64,000 nucleotides of DNA from Methylocystis hirsuta (lineage in GTDB: Bacteria > Pseudomonadota > Alphaproteobacteria > Rhizobiales > Beijerinckiaceae): positions 1 through 64,000 of the forward strand of contig NZ_QWDD01000003.1 in NCBI RefSeq assembly GCF_003722355.1. The letters run 5' to 3'. Below, piece after piece: positions 35,478-44,824 of this stretch. The notes under the pieces were generated by a model. The model ran no database searches. It saw nothing but the letters and a program-made list of their open reading frames with translations, and had not been told where the DNA came from. Every line of letters starts with the position of its first letter. Position 1 is the stretch's first letter. The position numbers and the translations under genes were made by a program.

Positions 35478-35549
35478 CGCGTCCGCGCTCCTTCGATCCG
35501 CGACGATAGTCGCGAAATTCACGGCAAGGAAACACTTCGGCAAGATTGA

Positions 35550-36923
35550 TCATCCCGCTTGCCGCCGGTCACGCGCGGCCTTTGCGGCCTTGCCGCGCAG
35601 CAGCGCCATCAGCACAGGTCCCAGCGAAAACTCCCCTGCCCGCGCCTTAGTGGTCAGAACCCGCAAATAGCCGCCGGCGGATTTGATTTCTTCGCCCCTC
35701 TGCAGGATCGCCGCGATGACGATCGAGGCGTCATGTTCGCCCAGAACGTCGAGCGCCTGTTTCCAGGCGTCGGGCGAGACGCCGAGCGCCGAGCGCACGA
35801 TCGCCGCCGCGTCGATCAGATCGCGCCAGCAGATAATCTCCCCGCTCTTGCCGTAATCGACAATGTCGGGGCAGGCTTGCAGCACCATGCCGAGCGGATA
35901 GGTTCGCGTCGACGACGCTTGCCGCTCCCCAATTCCTGGACCAGGAGCCTCGGTCTTTGAAGCCCCTGCCCTTTCGGCTTCCGGCTCTTCCGGCATTGAA
36001 CCGGGCGGGTCGACCCTGCCTTTTCGCAGGCAAGGTTCAAGATCAGGAATGTTTGTGATTTGATTCTGTATATGGCGCTCAGTCTGGGACTCATTGGCGC
36101 TTCTTTTTTGCTGTTTAACGTGTGTTTCAAGCAGCTTCTGGACTTCAGCCGCGAAGGCAGCCAATTCGCCCGCCAAAGCCTCCAGCCCAGTCCTCCCGAG
36201 GCTGCGCGAATAGCGCGCCGAGAGGGCGTGGTGGCGCACGTAAAGGCCTTGCCAGTCGCTGATGTCCTGCCCGTCAATCGATATCGGCGCGAAACGAACG
36301 CCCTCCTCCATGCCGGCCTCGATCATCTTGACGATATCGCGCCGAACCAGCGTGATCCTTTCACGCAGCAGCGCGATCGCTCTGGTTTCGGCGCGCACTT
36401 CCTCGGCGAGGTTTTCGATCTCGGCCGCGCGCGCGATCAGCGGCGTCAGATCGAAGCCGAAGGCGCTTTCGATCTCGCCGCCCTGCCCGCGCCTGGCGAA
36501 GCGTTTGCCGTTGGGTGAGTCGCGCCGGATGATCAGCCCCGCCTCGACGAGCGACGCCAGATGCCGGCGCAGCGTCGCCGGCGCCATGCCATGGGCGCGG
36601 ATCGAGAGCTCCCGGTTCGATGGGAACACGACGACGCCTACGCCGGCAGAGTTATCCTCGCTCTCCGATTTTGGATCGCGTTCGGGCAGCGTCAGCGCGG
36701 TTTCCTGATGAAAGCTGAGCAGCGCGTGCAGCACGGACAAGGCTCGGTCGGTGACGCCGACCGGCTCCTTGGCTTCCGTGAGTGCGCGAAACAGCCGCCA
36801 TTTATGGACGACGGTCTCGGACGCGTCGGGTTTCGCCGCGAAATCTCGCGTCGCCGCCTGCGCCGCCACCATGGCAAGCGACAGCGGCCGTCGCCCAAAG
36901 GGCGTCGTTGTATGTGACTGCAT
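35550..36923 (-). CDS. repC: RepC replication initiator
   Basis: A 457-residue RepC, the initiator of repABC plasmids. The N-terminal domain shows HKWRLFRALTEAKEPVGVTD, SVLHALLSFHQETAL and the winged-helix signature FPSNRELSIRAHGMAPATLR, then NGKRFARRG. The C-terminal domain has QACPDIVDYGKSGEIICWRD and ends ALLRGKAAKAARDRRQAG. In this family the origin usually lies inside repC, and RepC acts in cis. A 170-base gap separates it from repB, as expected for the antisense RNA. Confidence 0.93.
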   Translation of the reverse strand: MQSHTTTPFGRRPLSLAMVAAQAATRDFAAKPDASETVVHKWRLFRALTEAKEPVGVTDRALSVLHALLSFHQETALTLPERDPKSESEDNSAGVGVVVFPSNRELSIRAHGMAPATLRRHLASLVEAGLIIRRDSPNGKRFARRGQGGEIESAFGFDLTPLIARAAEIENLAEEVRAETRAIALLRERITLVRRDIVKMIEAGMEEGVRFAPISIDGQDISDWQGLYVRHHALSARYSRSLGRTGLEALAGELAAFAAEVQKLLETHVKQQKRSANESQTERHIQNQITNIPDLEPCLRKGRVDPPGSMPEEPEAERAGASKTEAPGPGIGERQASSTRTYPLGMVLQACPDIVDYGKSGEIICWRDLIDAAAIVRSALGVSPDAWKQALDVLGEHDASIVIAAILQRGEEIKSAGGYLRVLTTKARAGEFSLGPVLMALLRGKAAKAARDRRQAG

Positions 36924-37007
36924 GATCCTTTGCCTCGTTCAGGCAAAAGAAATCTGCTCGCCGAAACGGCGCTGACTCTTGACAGCGATTCGCGGAAGTG
37001 TGATTCT

Positions 37008-37066
37008 CTGAGTGCTACTTCTGAGAAGGGCTTCCGGACGGAGACGTTTCGGGGGCCTTTTTCTTT
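37008..37066 (+). ncRNA. Candidate repABC antisense RNA (incA/ctRNA) with its terminator
   Basis: In the repB-repC gap, opposite to the operon, a promoter-like TTGACA is at 36979-36984 with a weak GATTCT at 37002-37007. A terminator hairpin follows (GGCTTCCG 37029-37036, CGGGGGCC 37050-37057) with TTTTTCTTTT after it. This matches the place and orientation of the counter-transcribed RNA that represses repC in repABC plasmids. Start point is estimated. Confidence 0.6.
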
Positions 37067-37093
37067 TGCTGGCGATACTCCTTTCGCCGGACC

Positions 37094-38113
37094 TCAATTA
37101 TCTTTCGACTTGCCGTCTCCGGTTTCGAAAGAGCGAAACTCCTCGAACAACTCCGGCAAGCGAGCGGTCAGGAATTGCGCGAAGGCGCTTCCTGCTGGTT
37201 TCGCGAGCCTCACTTTCACATCGCGCTCGGAAGCGCGGATTTCGGCAATGGATAGTCCAGCCGAATCTCTGATTTCGACAATTTGCCCGGCAGGGGCATT
37301 GGCCGCCTCCTTCCGTTTGGCGGCTCCCAAGGCGCGGGCGAAACGCTCGTCGCTGTGGGCGCTGATGAAGGCTGGTAGAATGGCCACAGCCTGCGCGCGC
37401 TTCGTCGCCGCCTTCTCGCGCATAAGCTCGGCGAGTTCCTGCCAGCGGCCACGCCCGATCTTTGGTGCCTTTCCAATGGCATGAATCAAATCATCTGGAA
37501 CCGCTTTCGCGACGGCAATCAGCTTGGACGCTTCCGCGCGGTCGATAGCGAGCGCTTGTTGAATGACGGCGCGGCTGCGCCCGGCGGCCTCCAGCCGGAA
37601 GGCGAAGACTGCTCGTTCTATAAAACTCAAATCCTCACGCGCGGAATTTTCGACGCCTTGAGCGACGATCAATTCGTCGTCGTTCAACGCCCGGACAATC
37701 GCCTTGACCTGCCGCCCCAGTAGCCGCGCGGCGCGAATGCGGCGATGGCCAAAAGCAGTTTGATAACGACCCGGCACGGTGCCGTGAGCCCGCAGCAAAA
37801 CGGGGATTTCCTGGCCGCTCTCGGCAATCGACTGTTTCAACGCTTCGAACGCTGTGTCGTCTTCCTGCGCAAAGCGGTCGGCGAAGGGGGAAGGATCTAT
37901 GAGCGCCGGGTCGATCTCGACCACCTGTTCGCTGCCCGCGACGCGGGCGCGCAAAACTTCATTCTCGCGCTCGATTTCCGAAAAGCTTTCTTTCATCGAG
38001 CGCACGGCCCCGGCCGCCACTCGCCGCGGCTCGGGCGGATTGTTGTCAGCAGACAACATGGGGGAGGGGGGCTGGGCGAACAGGTGGCGAATCGTATCGG
38101 TGCGTTTGCTCAT
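37094..38113 (-). CDS. repB: RepB partition protein (ParB type)
   Basis: A 339-residue DNA-binding partition protein. Starts at ATG 38113, overlapping the repA stop as ATGA. The N-terminal ParB domain includes DPSPFADRFAQEDDTAFEAL, GQEIPVLLRAHGTVPGRYQT, AFGHRRIRAARLLGR (CTP-binding/arginine region) and VENSAREDLSFIERAVF. A helix-turn-helix follows (RSRAVIQQALAIDRAEASKL). RepB binds parS-like sites and is moved by RepA. I found no convincing parS palindrome in the intergenic gaps. Confidence 0.95.
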   Translation of the reverse strand: MSKRTDTIRHLFAQPPSPMLSADNNPPEPRRVAAGAVRSMKESFSEIERENEVLRARVAGSEQVVEIDPALIDPSPFADRFAQEDDTAFEALKQSIAESGQEIPVLLRAHGTVPGRYQTAFGHRRIRAARLLGRQVKAIVRALNDDELIVAQGVENSAREDLSFIERAVFAFRLEAAGRSRAVIQQALAIDRAEASKLIAVAKAVPDDLIHAIGKAPKIGRGRWQELAELMREKAATKRAQAVAILPAFISAHSDERFARALGAAKRKEAANAPAGQIVEIRDSAGLSIAEIRASERDVKVRLAKPAGSAFAQFLTARLPELFEEFRSFETGDGKSKDN

Positions 38114-39330
38114 CGCCGCCACACCTTCTGCAAGAGGCCGAGAATTTCCGAATTGGCACCATTGACCGATTCGAGCGCCCGCTCATAGGCGGCGCGGCCG
38201 ACGGAGCCCTTCTCGAGCTCGTAGAGCGATTGCTTGGTGAGCCCCGCATTGGCGATTGCAGTTGATTTCCACACTGTCGCCCCTAAAACGTCATCGCTGA
38301 ATAGATTACGCAGCAGAGCGACAATCTGGGTTTCGGGCACGTCGTTGGGGTCGTGGCGAGTCACCACATAGCGGATGAAGTCATAATCGAGATTGCCGCC
38401 GGCTTCCTCTATGACCGCCATTACGTCTGCGGTCATCAGCAGGAACTGGCTCATGGAGGCCACGTCCACCATCTGTGGGTGGATGGTCACCAGCATGGCG
38501 GTCGCCGCGTTCAGAGCTCCCATGGTGAGGTAGCCTAGCTGCGGAGGACAATCGATGACGACAATGTCAAAATCATCTTCGACCTCTGCAATGGCACTGC
38601 CAACGCGGCGGAAGAAGAGATCACTACCACGCAACGACCGCTCGACCATGGCGCGCGGCGTGTGGTGTTCGAACTCCATCAGTTCCAGATTGCCCGGCAC
38701 GAGCGAGACGCCGGTGAAATATGTCGGCCGCACCACGTCGCGCATTGGTCGTCGGGCATCGTCATATCGAATCGCGCCGTAAAGGGTCTCTCCCTCGCCG
38801 ATGTCGAACTCCGGCTGATAGCCAAACATGGCGGATAGGGACGCTTGCGGGTCGAGATCGATCGCCAGCACCCGATAGCCTTCCAAGGCAAGGAATTGGG
38901 TGAGGTATAGCGCCGTCGTCGTTTTGGCAGAGCCGCCCTTGAAATTGGCGACAGCGACGATCTGCAGTTTGTCGCCGGGCCGGCGCGTGGGCAGGAATTC
39001 GAGCGCTTCTTTCGGTCGCGCGGCTGCGAGATATTCACGCAGTTCACCGATCTGCGCCGGCGTGTAAGACCGGCGGCCGCCCGCGGATAAGGCCGGGGAA
39101 GGGCCAAGACCATCGAGCGACAATTGCCGGAGATAGCCGTCGGACACGCCGAGGAATCGCGCCACCTCGCCCGACGAAAACGACCGGAGCGTCTTTTTCG
39201 AGGCCGGCGGAAATAGCGTCGCGCTCAACGACTGCATCTGCCCCGAAAGAACTTTGGCGTGACGGGTCATCCGCGCAAGCGCATTCTCAGGGACCAAAGA
39301 AGGTGCGGCGTTTGAGAGGATCGCCATCAA
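38110..39330 (-). CDS. repA: RepA partition ATPase (ParA type)
   Basis: A 406-residue ParA-type ATPase. An N-terminal helix-turn-helix (FSSGEVARFLGVSDGYLRQL) allows autoregulation. The deviant Walker A is NFKGGSAKTTTA, Walker A' DLDPQASLS, and Walker B DIVVIDCPPQLGYL. With RepB it moves the plasmid to daughter cells, and it should repress the operon promoter, probably upstream at 39370-39398. An ATG one codon later is also possible. Confidence 0.95.
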   Translation of the reverse strand: MMAILSNAAPSLVPENALARMTRHAKVLSGQMQSLSATLFPPASKKTLRSFSSGEVARFLGVSDGYLRQLSLDGLGPSPALSAGGRRSYTPAQIGELREYLAAARPKEALEFLPTRRPGDKLQIVAVANFKGGSAKTTTALYLTQFLALEGYRVLAIDLDPQASLSAMFGYQPEFDIGEGETLYGAIRYDDARRPMRDVVRPTYFTGVSLVPGNLELMEFEHHTPRAMVERSLRGSDLFFRRVGSAIAEVEDDFDIVVIDCPPQLGYLTMGALNAATAMLVTIHPQMVDVASMSQFLLMTADVMAVIEEAGGNLDYDFIRYVVTRHDPNDVPETQIVALLRNLFSDDVLGATVWKSTAIANAGLTKQSLYELEKGSVGRAAYERALESVNGANSEILGLLQKVWRR

Positions 39331-39369
39331 AACGGTTCCCAGTCGTTAAACGGTATGCTTCCGTCTCCG

Positions 39370-39398
39370 ACTAGAAGGCGATTCTCGGATCTTTGCAA
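39370..39398 (-). promoter_or_regulatory. Possible repABC promoter
   Basis: Read on the minus strand, TTGCAA (39398-39393) and TCTAGT (39375-39370) are 17 bases apart, each matching four of six sigma-70 consensus bases. It lies about 40 bases upstream of repA in a 144-base gap. Confidence 0.3.
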
Positions 39399-39474
39399 GA
39401 AATAAAGAGTTAACGAAAACTTAAGGTGCATGGCGCGCTCACGAGAACCCCAACGCGCAAAGGCGCACTGTTCA

Positions 39475-40407
39475 TTAGCCGCCTTTACCAAACCGCCACA
39501 CGGGAATTCCCATCTTGCGCGCTTTGTCGGCGAGGTTTTCGACGATGCCGGAACCGGGGAAGATGATCACACCGATTGGCAACGTTTCCAGCATCACATC
39601 ATTGCGCTTGAAAGGCGCGGCGTTCTTGTGACGGCTCCAGTCCGGTTTGAACGCGACCTGAGGAACCTTGCGATTGTCCGCCCAGCAGGACGCGATCCGT
39701 TCGGCGCCTTTGGATCCACCGCCATGGAGAAGGACCATATCGGAATGCTTCGCATGGACCTTGTCGAGAGCTTCCCAAATCCGCCGATGATCGTTGCACT
39801 CGGCTCCGCCCGCGAAAGCGATCCGGGGTCCGCGCGGCAAGAGCACTTGTGTCTCGGCCAGCTTCTTGGCGTTCAGGAAATCGCGACTATCGATCATCGC
39901 AGCCGTCAGTGCGCGGTGATTGACCTTTGAACCTGATCGGGGACGCCAGACGGAGCCTGTCTCGGCCGCATAGAGTTCGGCGAGATGGTCCCGGAAGAAT
40001 TCGAAGGCGTTGCGGCTTTCGTTAAGCGTCAGCCCTTGCGCGATCAACCGCTCCAGTTCGACCGAACGGATTTCCGAGCCGTCCTGTTCGGACTGTGCGC
40101 GACGCTGTGCGGTTTCGTTGTCGTCGAGCTCGCGATCGACGCGCTCCGCCTTGCGATGGAAGAGGTTGACGAAAGCCCAGAGCAGATCGGGTAGGTCGGC
40201 TTCGAGCCGCGTATTGAGAAAGAGATTTGAAAGCGATTCGACGGCGGATTCGAGGGCCATTGACGCGGAGTCGGAAGAGGGGAGGGGACGCGGATCCGGC
40301 TCGTCGTCTAAGGGGCGATAGCCCTGAAGCGCGAGTTCGTCGAGGAGATATGACAATGGCGATTCGTTTGGAGCGTCGTGGGGGAGGGGCGTGATGTCGA
40401 TATCCAT
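39475..40407 (-). CDS. DUF2493/SLOG-like plasmid protein
   Basis: A 310-residue protein from ATG 40407 (MDIDITPLPHDAPNESPLSY). The C-terminal domain looks like the SLOG/YspA Rossmann fold of DUF2493: RIAFAGGAECNDHRRIWEAL, DMVLLHGGGSKGAERIASCW, VAFKPDWSRHKNAAPFKRND and GVIIFPGSGIVENLADKARK. The glycine-rich loop suggests nucleotide binding. The N-terminal half is helical and charged. The family is common on alphaproteobacterial plasmids; its substrate is unknown. Just upstream of repA on the same strand. Confidence 0.75.
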   Translation of the reverse strand: MDIDITPLPHDAPNESPLSYLLDELALQGYRPLDDEPDPRPLPSSDSASMALESAVESLSNLFLNTRLEADLPDLLWAFVNLFHRKAERVDRELDDNETAQRRAQSEQDGSEIRSVELERLIAQGLTLNESRNAFEFFRDHLAELYAAETGSVWRPRSGSKVNHRALTAAMIDSRDFLNAKKLAETQVLLPRGPRIAFAGGAECNDHRRIWEALDKVHAKHSDMVLLHGGGSKGAERIASCWADNRKVPQVAFKPDWSRHKNAAPFKRNDVMLETLPIGVIIFPGSGIVENLADKARKMGIPVWRFGKGG

Positions 40408-40753
40408 GGCGTTGCACTTTCGCTTCAAGGCCGCGCCGATCGCGGCCTGACAGCGATCACGAGCCACGCGCGGGTCGCGACGCACCCGAAGGGCCGCAGC
40501 AAAGCAAAGGACGCTTCCCGATGACTTGTTTGCTCCGCGAGGAATGCCCGGCTTTTGCGCCGGGCAGGGGAAAGAAGTCATCGGGAAGCGTTGCGGCAAG
40601 CGAGCCGCTTGTGGCGTCATCGCTGCTCTTTCAGGCCGGCGCGCGGCCCTGTACGTGAAATGCATCTGCCACAGACGATCGGCTCGGCAACACCCACGAC
40701 GATCGGCCTTCGCGCCAATATCCGAAATTCCGATGGCGCTATAAGAAGTCGTT
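40408..40753. other. Gap with a structured element, no gene
   Basis: This divergent gap lies between the DUF2493-like and DUF6880-like genes. Apart from the nested inverted repeat at 40511-40591 I see no coding region. Promoters for both genes should be here. Confidence 0.4.
40511..40591. repeat. Nested inverted repeat (17-base arms enclosing a hairpin)
   Basis: Outer arms 40511-40527 (ACGCTTCCCGATGACTT) and 40575-40591 are perfect reverse complements. Inside them GCCCGGC, a six-base loop and GCCGGGC form a second hairpin. It could be a cruciform at a replication or transfer site, a structured RNA, or a small mobile hairpin. Confidence 0.8.
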
Positions 40754-42122
40754 ATGCCCCCGAAGAAGCCCCTAACCGCGAAGAACCTCGAAGCGCTCGG
40801 CCCCGAACGGCTCGCCGAACTCCTGATCGAGATCGGCGACGCAAACGCCGCCGTCAAATTACGGCTCGAACTTGCCGGCGCGCATAGTTCTGCAGATGTC
40901 GCGCGCGAAATCCGCAAGCGCTTAAACTTGATCGCCCGCTCCCGAAGCTTCGTCGACTGGCAGAATCGGCGCGGGCTCGTCGAGGATCTCCAGACGCAGC
41001 GACGCGCCATCGTCGATCACGTTGGCAAGACCGATCCCAAAGAAGCGCTCGATCTGATGTGGGGCTTAATGGCGCTGGCCTCATCCGTCTCTGCGCGCTG
41101 CGACGACAGCAGCGGAACGGTGATCGGAATCTTTCATGATGGCGTAAGCGATCTCGGGCGGCTGGCCGAAGCCGCCAAAAGCGATGCCAAAGACCTGGCC
41201 GATCGCGCGTTTCAGGCCTTGCTCGACAATGACTATGGCCAGTTCGATCATCTCATCCCCACACTCAGCGCGGCTCTCGGCGATGCGGGCCTCGAACATT
41301 TGAAGAGTCGTCTTGTCGCGCTGTCGAAAGAACCCGCCAAAAAACCAGCCGAGCACGAGCGGCGAAAGATTGGCTGGTCGACGGACGGGCCGATCTACCA
41401 AGACGAGATCGCCAATCGTCATCGAAACCACGTCGTTGAAATGGCGCTGAGAGACATTGCCGACGCGCAGAACGACGTCGACGCCTTCATCGCTCAATAT
41501 GATCCAGCAACACGAAAGGTTCCACGCATAGCGGCTGGAATTGCTGGGCGGCTGCTTGCCGCTAGCCGAGCGGCCGAGGCGTTGCAAACGATCGAAGCGG
41601 CGGAACACAAGCGTTCCGACTGGCCAGAATTGGAGTGGGAGGATGCGCGCGTCGCCGCACTTCAAGGGCTCGAACGCAGCGGCGACGCACAGGCGGCGCG
41701 CTGGTCGTGCTTTGAGCGATTTCTCTCGGCGCGACATTTGCGCGATTATCTGAAACGGCTTCCCGACTTCGAGGCCGAAAACGGCGCGCTCAATTACGCG
41801 GAGAATTTTGCAAATTTCCCGGCGGGCGGCTCTAGTGTTCCTGGCGTCATGGCCTGCGTTGGATCGCGCGGCGAAACTCGTACTGGCGCGCGCGGAGGAA
41901 TTAAACGGCGATCATTACGAAGTGCTGTCGCCCGTCGCCGACGCGTTGGCCAGCAAGCATCCTTTGGCGGCGACGCTCGCCTTGCGCGCGATGATCGAGT
42001 TTTCTCTCGATCACGCCCGATCCAGCCGATACAAACACGCCGCGCGCCATTTGCAGGAATGCGCCAATCTCGCCCCTTCGATTGCGGATTTCAGAAAATG
42101 GGAATCTGTTGTCGCCCCTTAA
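40754..42122 (+). pseudogene. DUF6880-like protein, frameshifted and cut by IS3
   Basis: From ATG 40754 (MPPKKPLTAKNLEALGPERL) about 355 residues run in one frame through LIEIGDANAAVKLRLELAGA, KRLNLIARSRSFVDW and helical repeat segments up to YAENFANFPA. Near 41825 the frame changes; the next frame continues with ALVFLASWPALDRAAKLVLA, ASKHPLAATLALRAMIEF and YKHAARHLQECANLAPSIAD, typical of the family's end. The stop TAA at 42120 comes from the left end of the IS3 element, so the last residues are also lost. The family is uncharacterised. Confidence 0.65.
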
Positions 42123-43010
42123 TTTCCGGACACGGGCTCCACAGCCTCTTTGATTGACCTATCGGCGATGAACTCACGCGGCGAACGATAACCCAGCGCG
42201 CGATGCGGGTGAAGTTGGTTGTAGTGGTCGAACCATTTCGACAGCGATCGGATAACGGTTTGCGCATCGGGTGTCGGATTGACGCGGACATAGTCGCGTT
42301 TGATCGTACGCACGAAAGCCTCGGCCATTCCATTCGATTGTGGGCTCTCCACGGGAGTCGTCAGCGGCTCGAAGCCGATCTCGCGAGCAAACTTGCGTGT
42401 TTCTCCAGCAATGTAGCAGGAGCCGTTGTCGGTCAGCCATTCGATCGTCGCCGGCAGTCGATTGATTGGTCCGAAGCGCTGTTCGACGGCCGCGACCATG
42501 AGGTCGCGAACATCTTCTCCCTTGATGCCTTCGGTCGTCGCGACATGGCCCACAGCCTCGCGGTCACAGCAATCGAGCGCAAAGGCGATGCGCACCTTTT
42601 TCGGCATTGTCGCATGTGATCTCGAAGCCGTCCGAGCACCAGCGGAGGTTCGATTGTGCGACAGCGATCTTGCCGTCATGTCGGCGTTCGTCGGCGCCAC
42701 CCGCGTGGCGTGAAAGCAAAAGCCCGTGAGCGCGCATTACTCGATAAACCCGCTTGCGGTTCACAGGCGCGCGGTCCTCGGAGATGCCGTCGCGGCGCAG
42801 GACAGCCCAAACGCGCGCATAGCCATAGGAGGGCATATCGGCGATGACGGCCTTGATCCGCTCCAGCAACTCCCCGTCCGGTAGCGGCGGGCGGCCCTGC
42901 GCTTGGGAGAGCGCCCGGCCACCCGCTCCGCGACGTTCGAGCGGGTGACGCCTTCATCGCGAACCGTCCCTGGGCAGCGACAGCGACCGCAATGTTCGTT
43001 TTTTTGACTC
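42119..43010 (-). pseudogene. IS3 transposase OrfB (DDE), two frameshifts
   Basis: Pieces of one rve-type integrase lie in three frames. The first follows the A7 run at about 43000 and includes VTRSNVAERVAGRSPKRR. Near 42890 a lost base moves it to MLERIKAVIADMPSYGYARV and RKRVYRVMRAHGLLLSRH. Near 42605 an extra A moves it to KVRIAFALDCCDREAVGHVA, TIEWLTDNGSCYIAGETRKF, ESPQSNGMAEAFVRTIKRDY and LHPHRALGYRSPREFI, which hold the catalytic Asp and Glu. The enzyme is probably inactive unless the indels are assembly errors. Confidence 0.8.
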
Positions 43011-43352
43011 CGTCGCGATCTCGAGCGCTTCCTTAAGAATCTCGGCTTCCAGCGTCTTCTTGCCAAGCAGCCGCTGCAACTCGCGGATCTGCTCCTGGCT
43101 CGCCCTCAAGGCGGACGCCGGCACGACCTCCTTTTCGGCGCGCGTCGCTGTCAGTGCTCCTTGTTCGGCCAGGCGCCGCCAGGTGAAAAGCTGATTCGGC
43201 GAAACGCCGCGCCGTCGAGCGACCAGACTGACCGTGACGCCGGGTTCGCGTGTCTCGGAGACGATCTCCAGCTTCTCGGAGACGGACCATCGCCGCCGGC
43301 GCTGCGGGTCGGTCAGGATTTCGGCTTTCGGAAAAGAACCAGTCATAGACAC
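42954..43352 (-). CDS. IS3 transposase OrfA
   Basis: A 132-residue DNA-binding half of an IS3 transposase. The helix-turn-helix is RRRWSVSEKLEIVSETREPG then LVARRRGVSPNQLFTWRRL, and a leucine-zipper-like EQIRELQRLLGKKTLEAEIL leads to an A7 run where a -1 frameshift would produce the OrfAB fusion. Confidence 0.88.
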   Translation of the reverse strand: MSMTGSFPKAEILTDPQRRRRWSVSEKLEIVSETREPGVTVSLVARRRGVSPNQLFTWRRLAEQGALTATRAEKEVVPASALRASQEQIRELQRLLGKKTLEAEILKEALEIATESKKRTLRSLSLPRDGSR

Positions 43353-43407
43353 GGCATTACTCCTAACCCTTATCTTAAGGGTGGGCCGTGTCCGGGCAAT
43401 TAAGGGG

Positions 43408-43704
43408 CTACGTCAGAATCACATGAAAATTTCGCCGCGAGACTTCGTGGCAAGCACGGCAAGAAGAGTTCGTTCTGGAGTCTTGTGACCTGAGAATTGC
43501 TAGCGCGGCTTCGGAGCCTGAAAGCAGAGGTCTGGTGTTGGTTGGCAAACGGTCATTGCCTGAATCGCACAGCATGACCGCGACGCGCCTTAAGCGGACC
43601 TTTCCGCGGGTTTCATAATGGGCAAATTAGGAGACTGAAGCGGAGCCGAGCAGAGACCCGTTATTCGGTTCAGAGTATGTTTTTGGGGCAAGATTGTACG
43701 TTGA
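43408..43704. other. Gap after IS3, no gene
   Basis: The sequence between the IS3 end and the zincin-like gene has short open frames only. It becomes less GC-rich toward 43700, the start of the AT-richer island. Confidence 0.4.
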
Positions 43705-44691
43705 TCACGCCAAGTTCCGCGTTTCGCTATCTCTCTCTTCAGGTGGAGATTGCAGGACGCTTGTGAAAAGTTCGGCCGACTCGACGCACGACAGGCGGTC
43801 AGCGGCATATTGCAGGAGCGTTTCTGCAGCGTCCTCTGCTTTGCGGCAAGCGTCAATGATTCCAACTCGTTTTTCAAGCTGTCGCAAAATCGAGGATGCC
43901 GCGTCGAGCACATTGGTGGGTGAAGGATCGAAATCAAGCAAAGGACAGCAACCGTTGTTGACCACAACCTTTAGGAAGCCGACCTCGCAGAATGCGCTGA
44001 AATGAAGGTAGGGTATGAAACCAGCGCCAGGCCTCTTCTCACGAAGGTTTTCCAGCGCAAGACCGAGACGATGAAAAAGGGTGTAAAGAATCACGCTAGC
44101 AGCGTTTGCGCTATTCAAGAGGCTCATGGCTGCGTGCCATGAGTTCACGTCTGCGCGATATTCTTCCATGTAAATTAGAGGCCAGATAAGACGTCCGCGC
44201 CACCGGAAAAAGTCCTGGGCCATCTTCTCTTCAATCGAGTAGCCGAGTCTATGCCCGGCTTCGTGACACATATACTCGTCGACAGCTGATCCGTGTAGCT
44301 GACAGACGGCCGCTACAACTCGATCCGTTAGAATTTCGCGTAGCTTGGGAAACCGTCGATTATGAAGCAGTCTCAGCTTATTTACATCCAGCAAATCACA
44401 ATCCGGGCCGCCAAGACCAAAGTTCCGCGCGTAGTAGAGAGCATCATCATCGCGTGCGAACGCGCCGGAGCGCTTACTAACGGTGATAACCCGGAGGTTG
44501 ACCTTGCTGCACCCGTCCCACCATTCTTGACCCTCTAAAAATTGATTCACTGCTGCAAAATTCAGATGTCCTCCTGGGTCTGATATAATGCCGCAAAGCT
44601 CCGAAGGAGCACCGGTGCGCTTGCTCTGCATGCGGTAATCCCCGGCGTATTCCAATTCCAGCAGCCTTGCTGGAGCCAGCTCAAGAGCCAT
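43705..44691 (-). CDS. Zincin-like protein with HEAGH and EEYRAD motifs
   Basis: A 328-residue protein I cannot assign to a named family. It has MCHEAGHRLGYSIEEKM, an HExxH zinc motif, and about 30 residues later MEEYRADVNSW, where a Glu before an RAD motif could be the third ligand. The pair recalls dipeptidyl-peptidase III (HExxGH with EECRAE) and the uncharacterised DUF6421 type. The N-terminal part includes FALARDDDALYYARNFGLGG-like extended segments; the C-terminal half is helical. No signal peptide. It diverges from the small-protein gene across 133 bases and shares their lower GC content. Function is unknown; a peptidase or a metal-dependent modifier fits. Confidence 0.6.
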   Translation of the reverse strand: MALELAPARLLELEYAGDYRMQSKRTGAPSELCGIISDPGGHLNFAAVNQFLEGQEWWDGCSKVNLRVITVSKRSGAFARDDDALYYARNFGLGGPDCDLLDVNKLRLLHNRRFPKLREILTDRVVAAVCQLHGSAVDEYMCHEAGHRLGYSIEEKMAQDFFRWRGRLIWPLIYMEEYRADVNSWHAAMSLLNSANAASVILYTLFHRLGLALENLREKRPGAGFIPYLHFSAFCEVGFLKVVVNNGCCPLLDFDPSPTNVLDAASSILRQLEKRVGIIDACRKAEDAAETLLQYAADRLSCVESAELFTSVLQSPPEERDSETRNLA

Positions 44692-44824
44692 CTAAATCTC
44701 CCAGTTTCAAACCCTCTTCGCGACAGCCAGATTTGTTGTTATTCTGCGGCTTGCCCCATCCGTTGCCCGCCCGGACAACGGGCCTTCAAAGGGCCAATTA
44801 CGTTATGAACCAGAGGATATTAGC

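Larger units (their letters stand above)
42117..43407 (-). mobile_element. IS3-family insertion sequence
   Basis: Inverted ends are visible: CCCCTTAATTTCCGGACACGG from about 42116 and, on the other strand from about 43407, CCCCTTAATTGCCCGGACACGG. It holds orfA and a damaged orfB with an A7 slippery run between them. The left end cuts the DUF6880-like gene. Confidence 0.8.

Noticed and set aside
36924..39474. parS site for RepB
   Set aside because: I looked for GTT-N4-GC-N4-AAC-type palindromes in the gaps around repABC and saw no convincing match; it may lie elsewhere.
41081..41737. A 218-residue minus-strand open frame
   Set aside because: It is antisense to the DUF6880-like gene, whose two frames show family-like sequence; the antisense frame does not.
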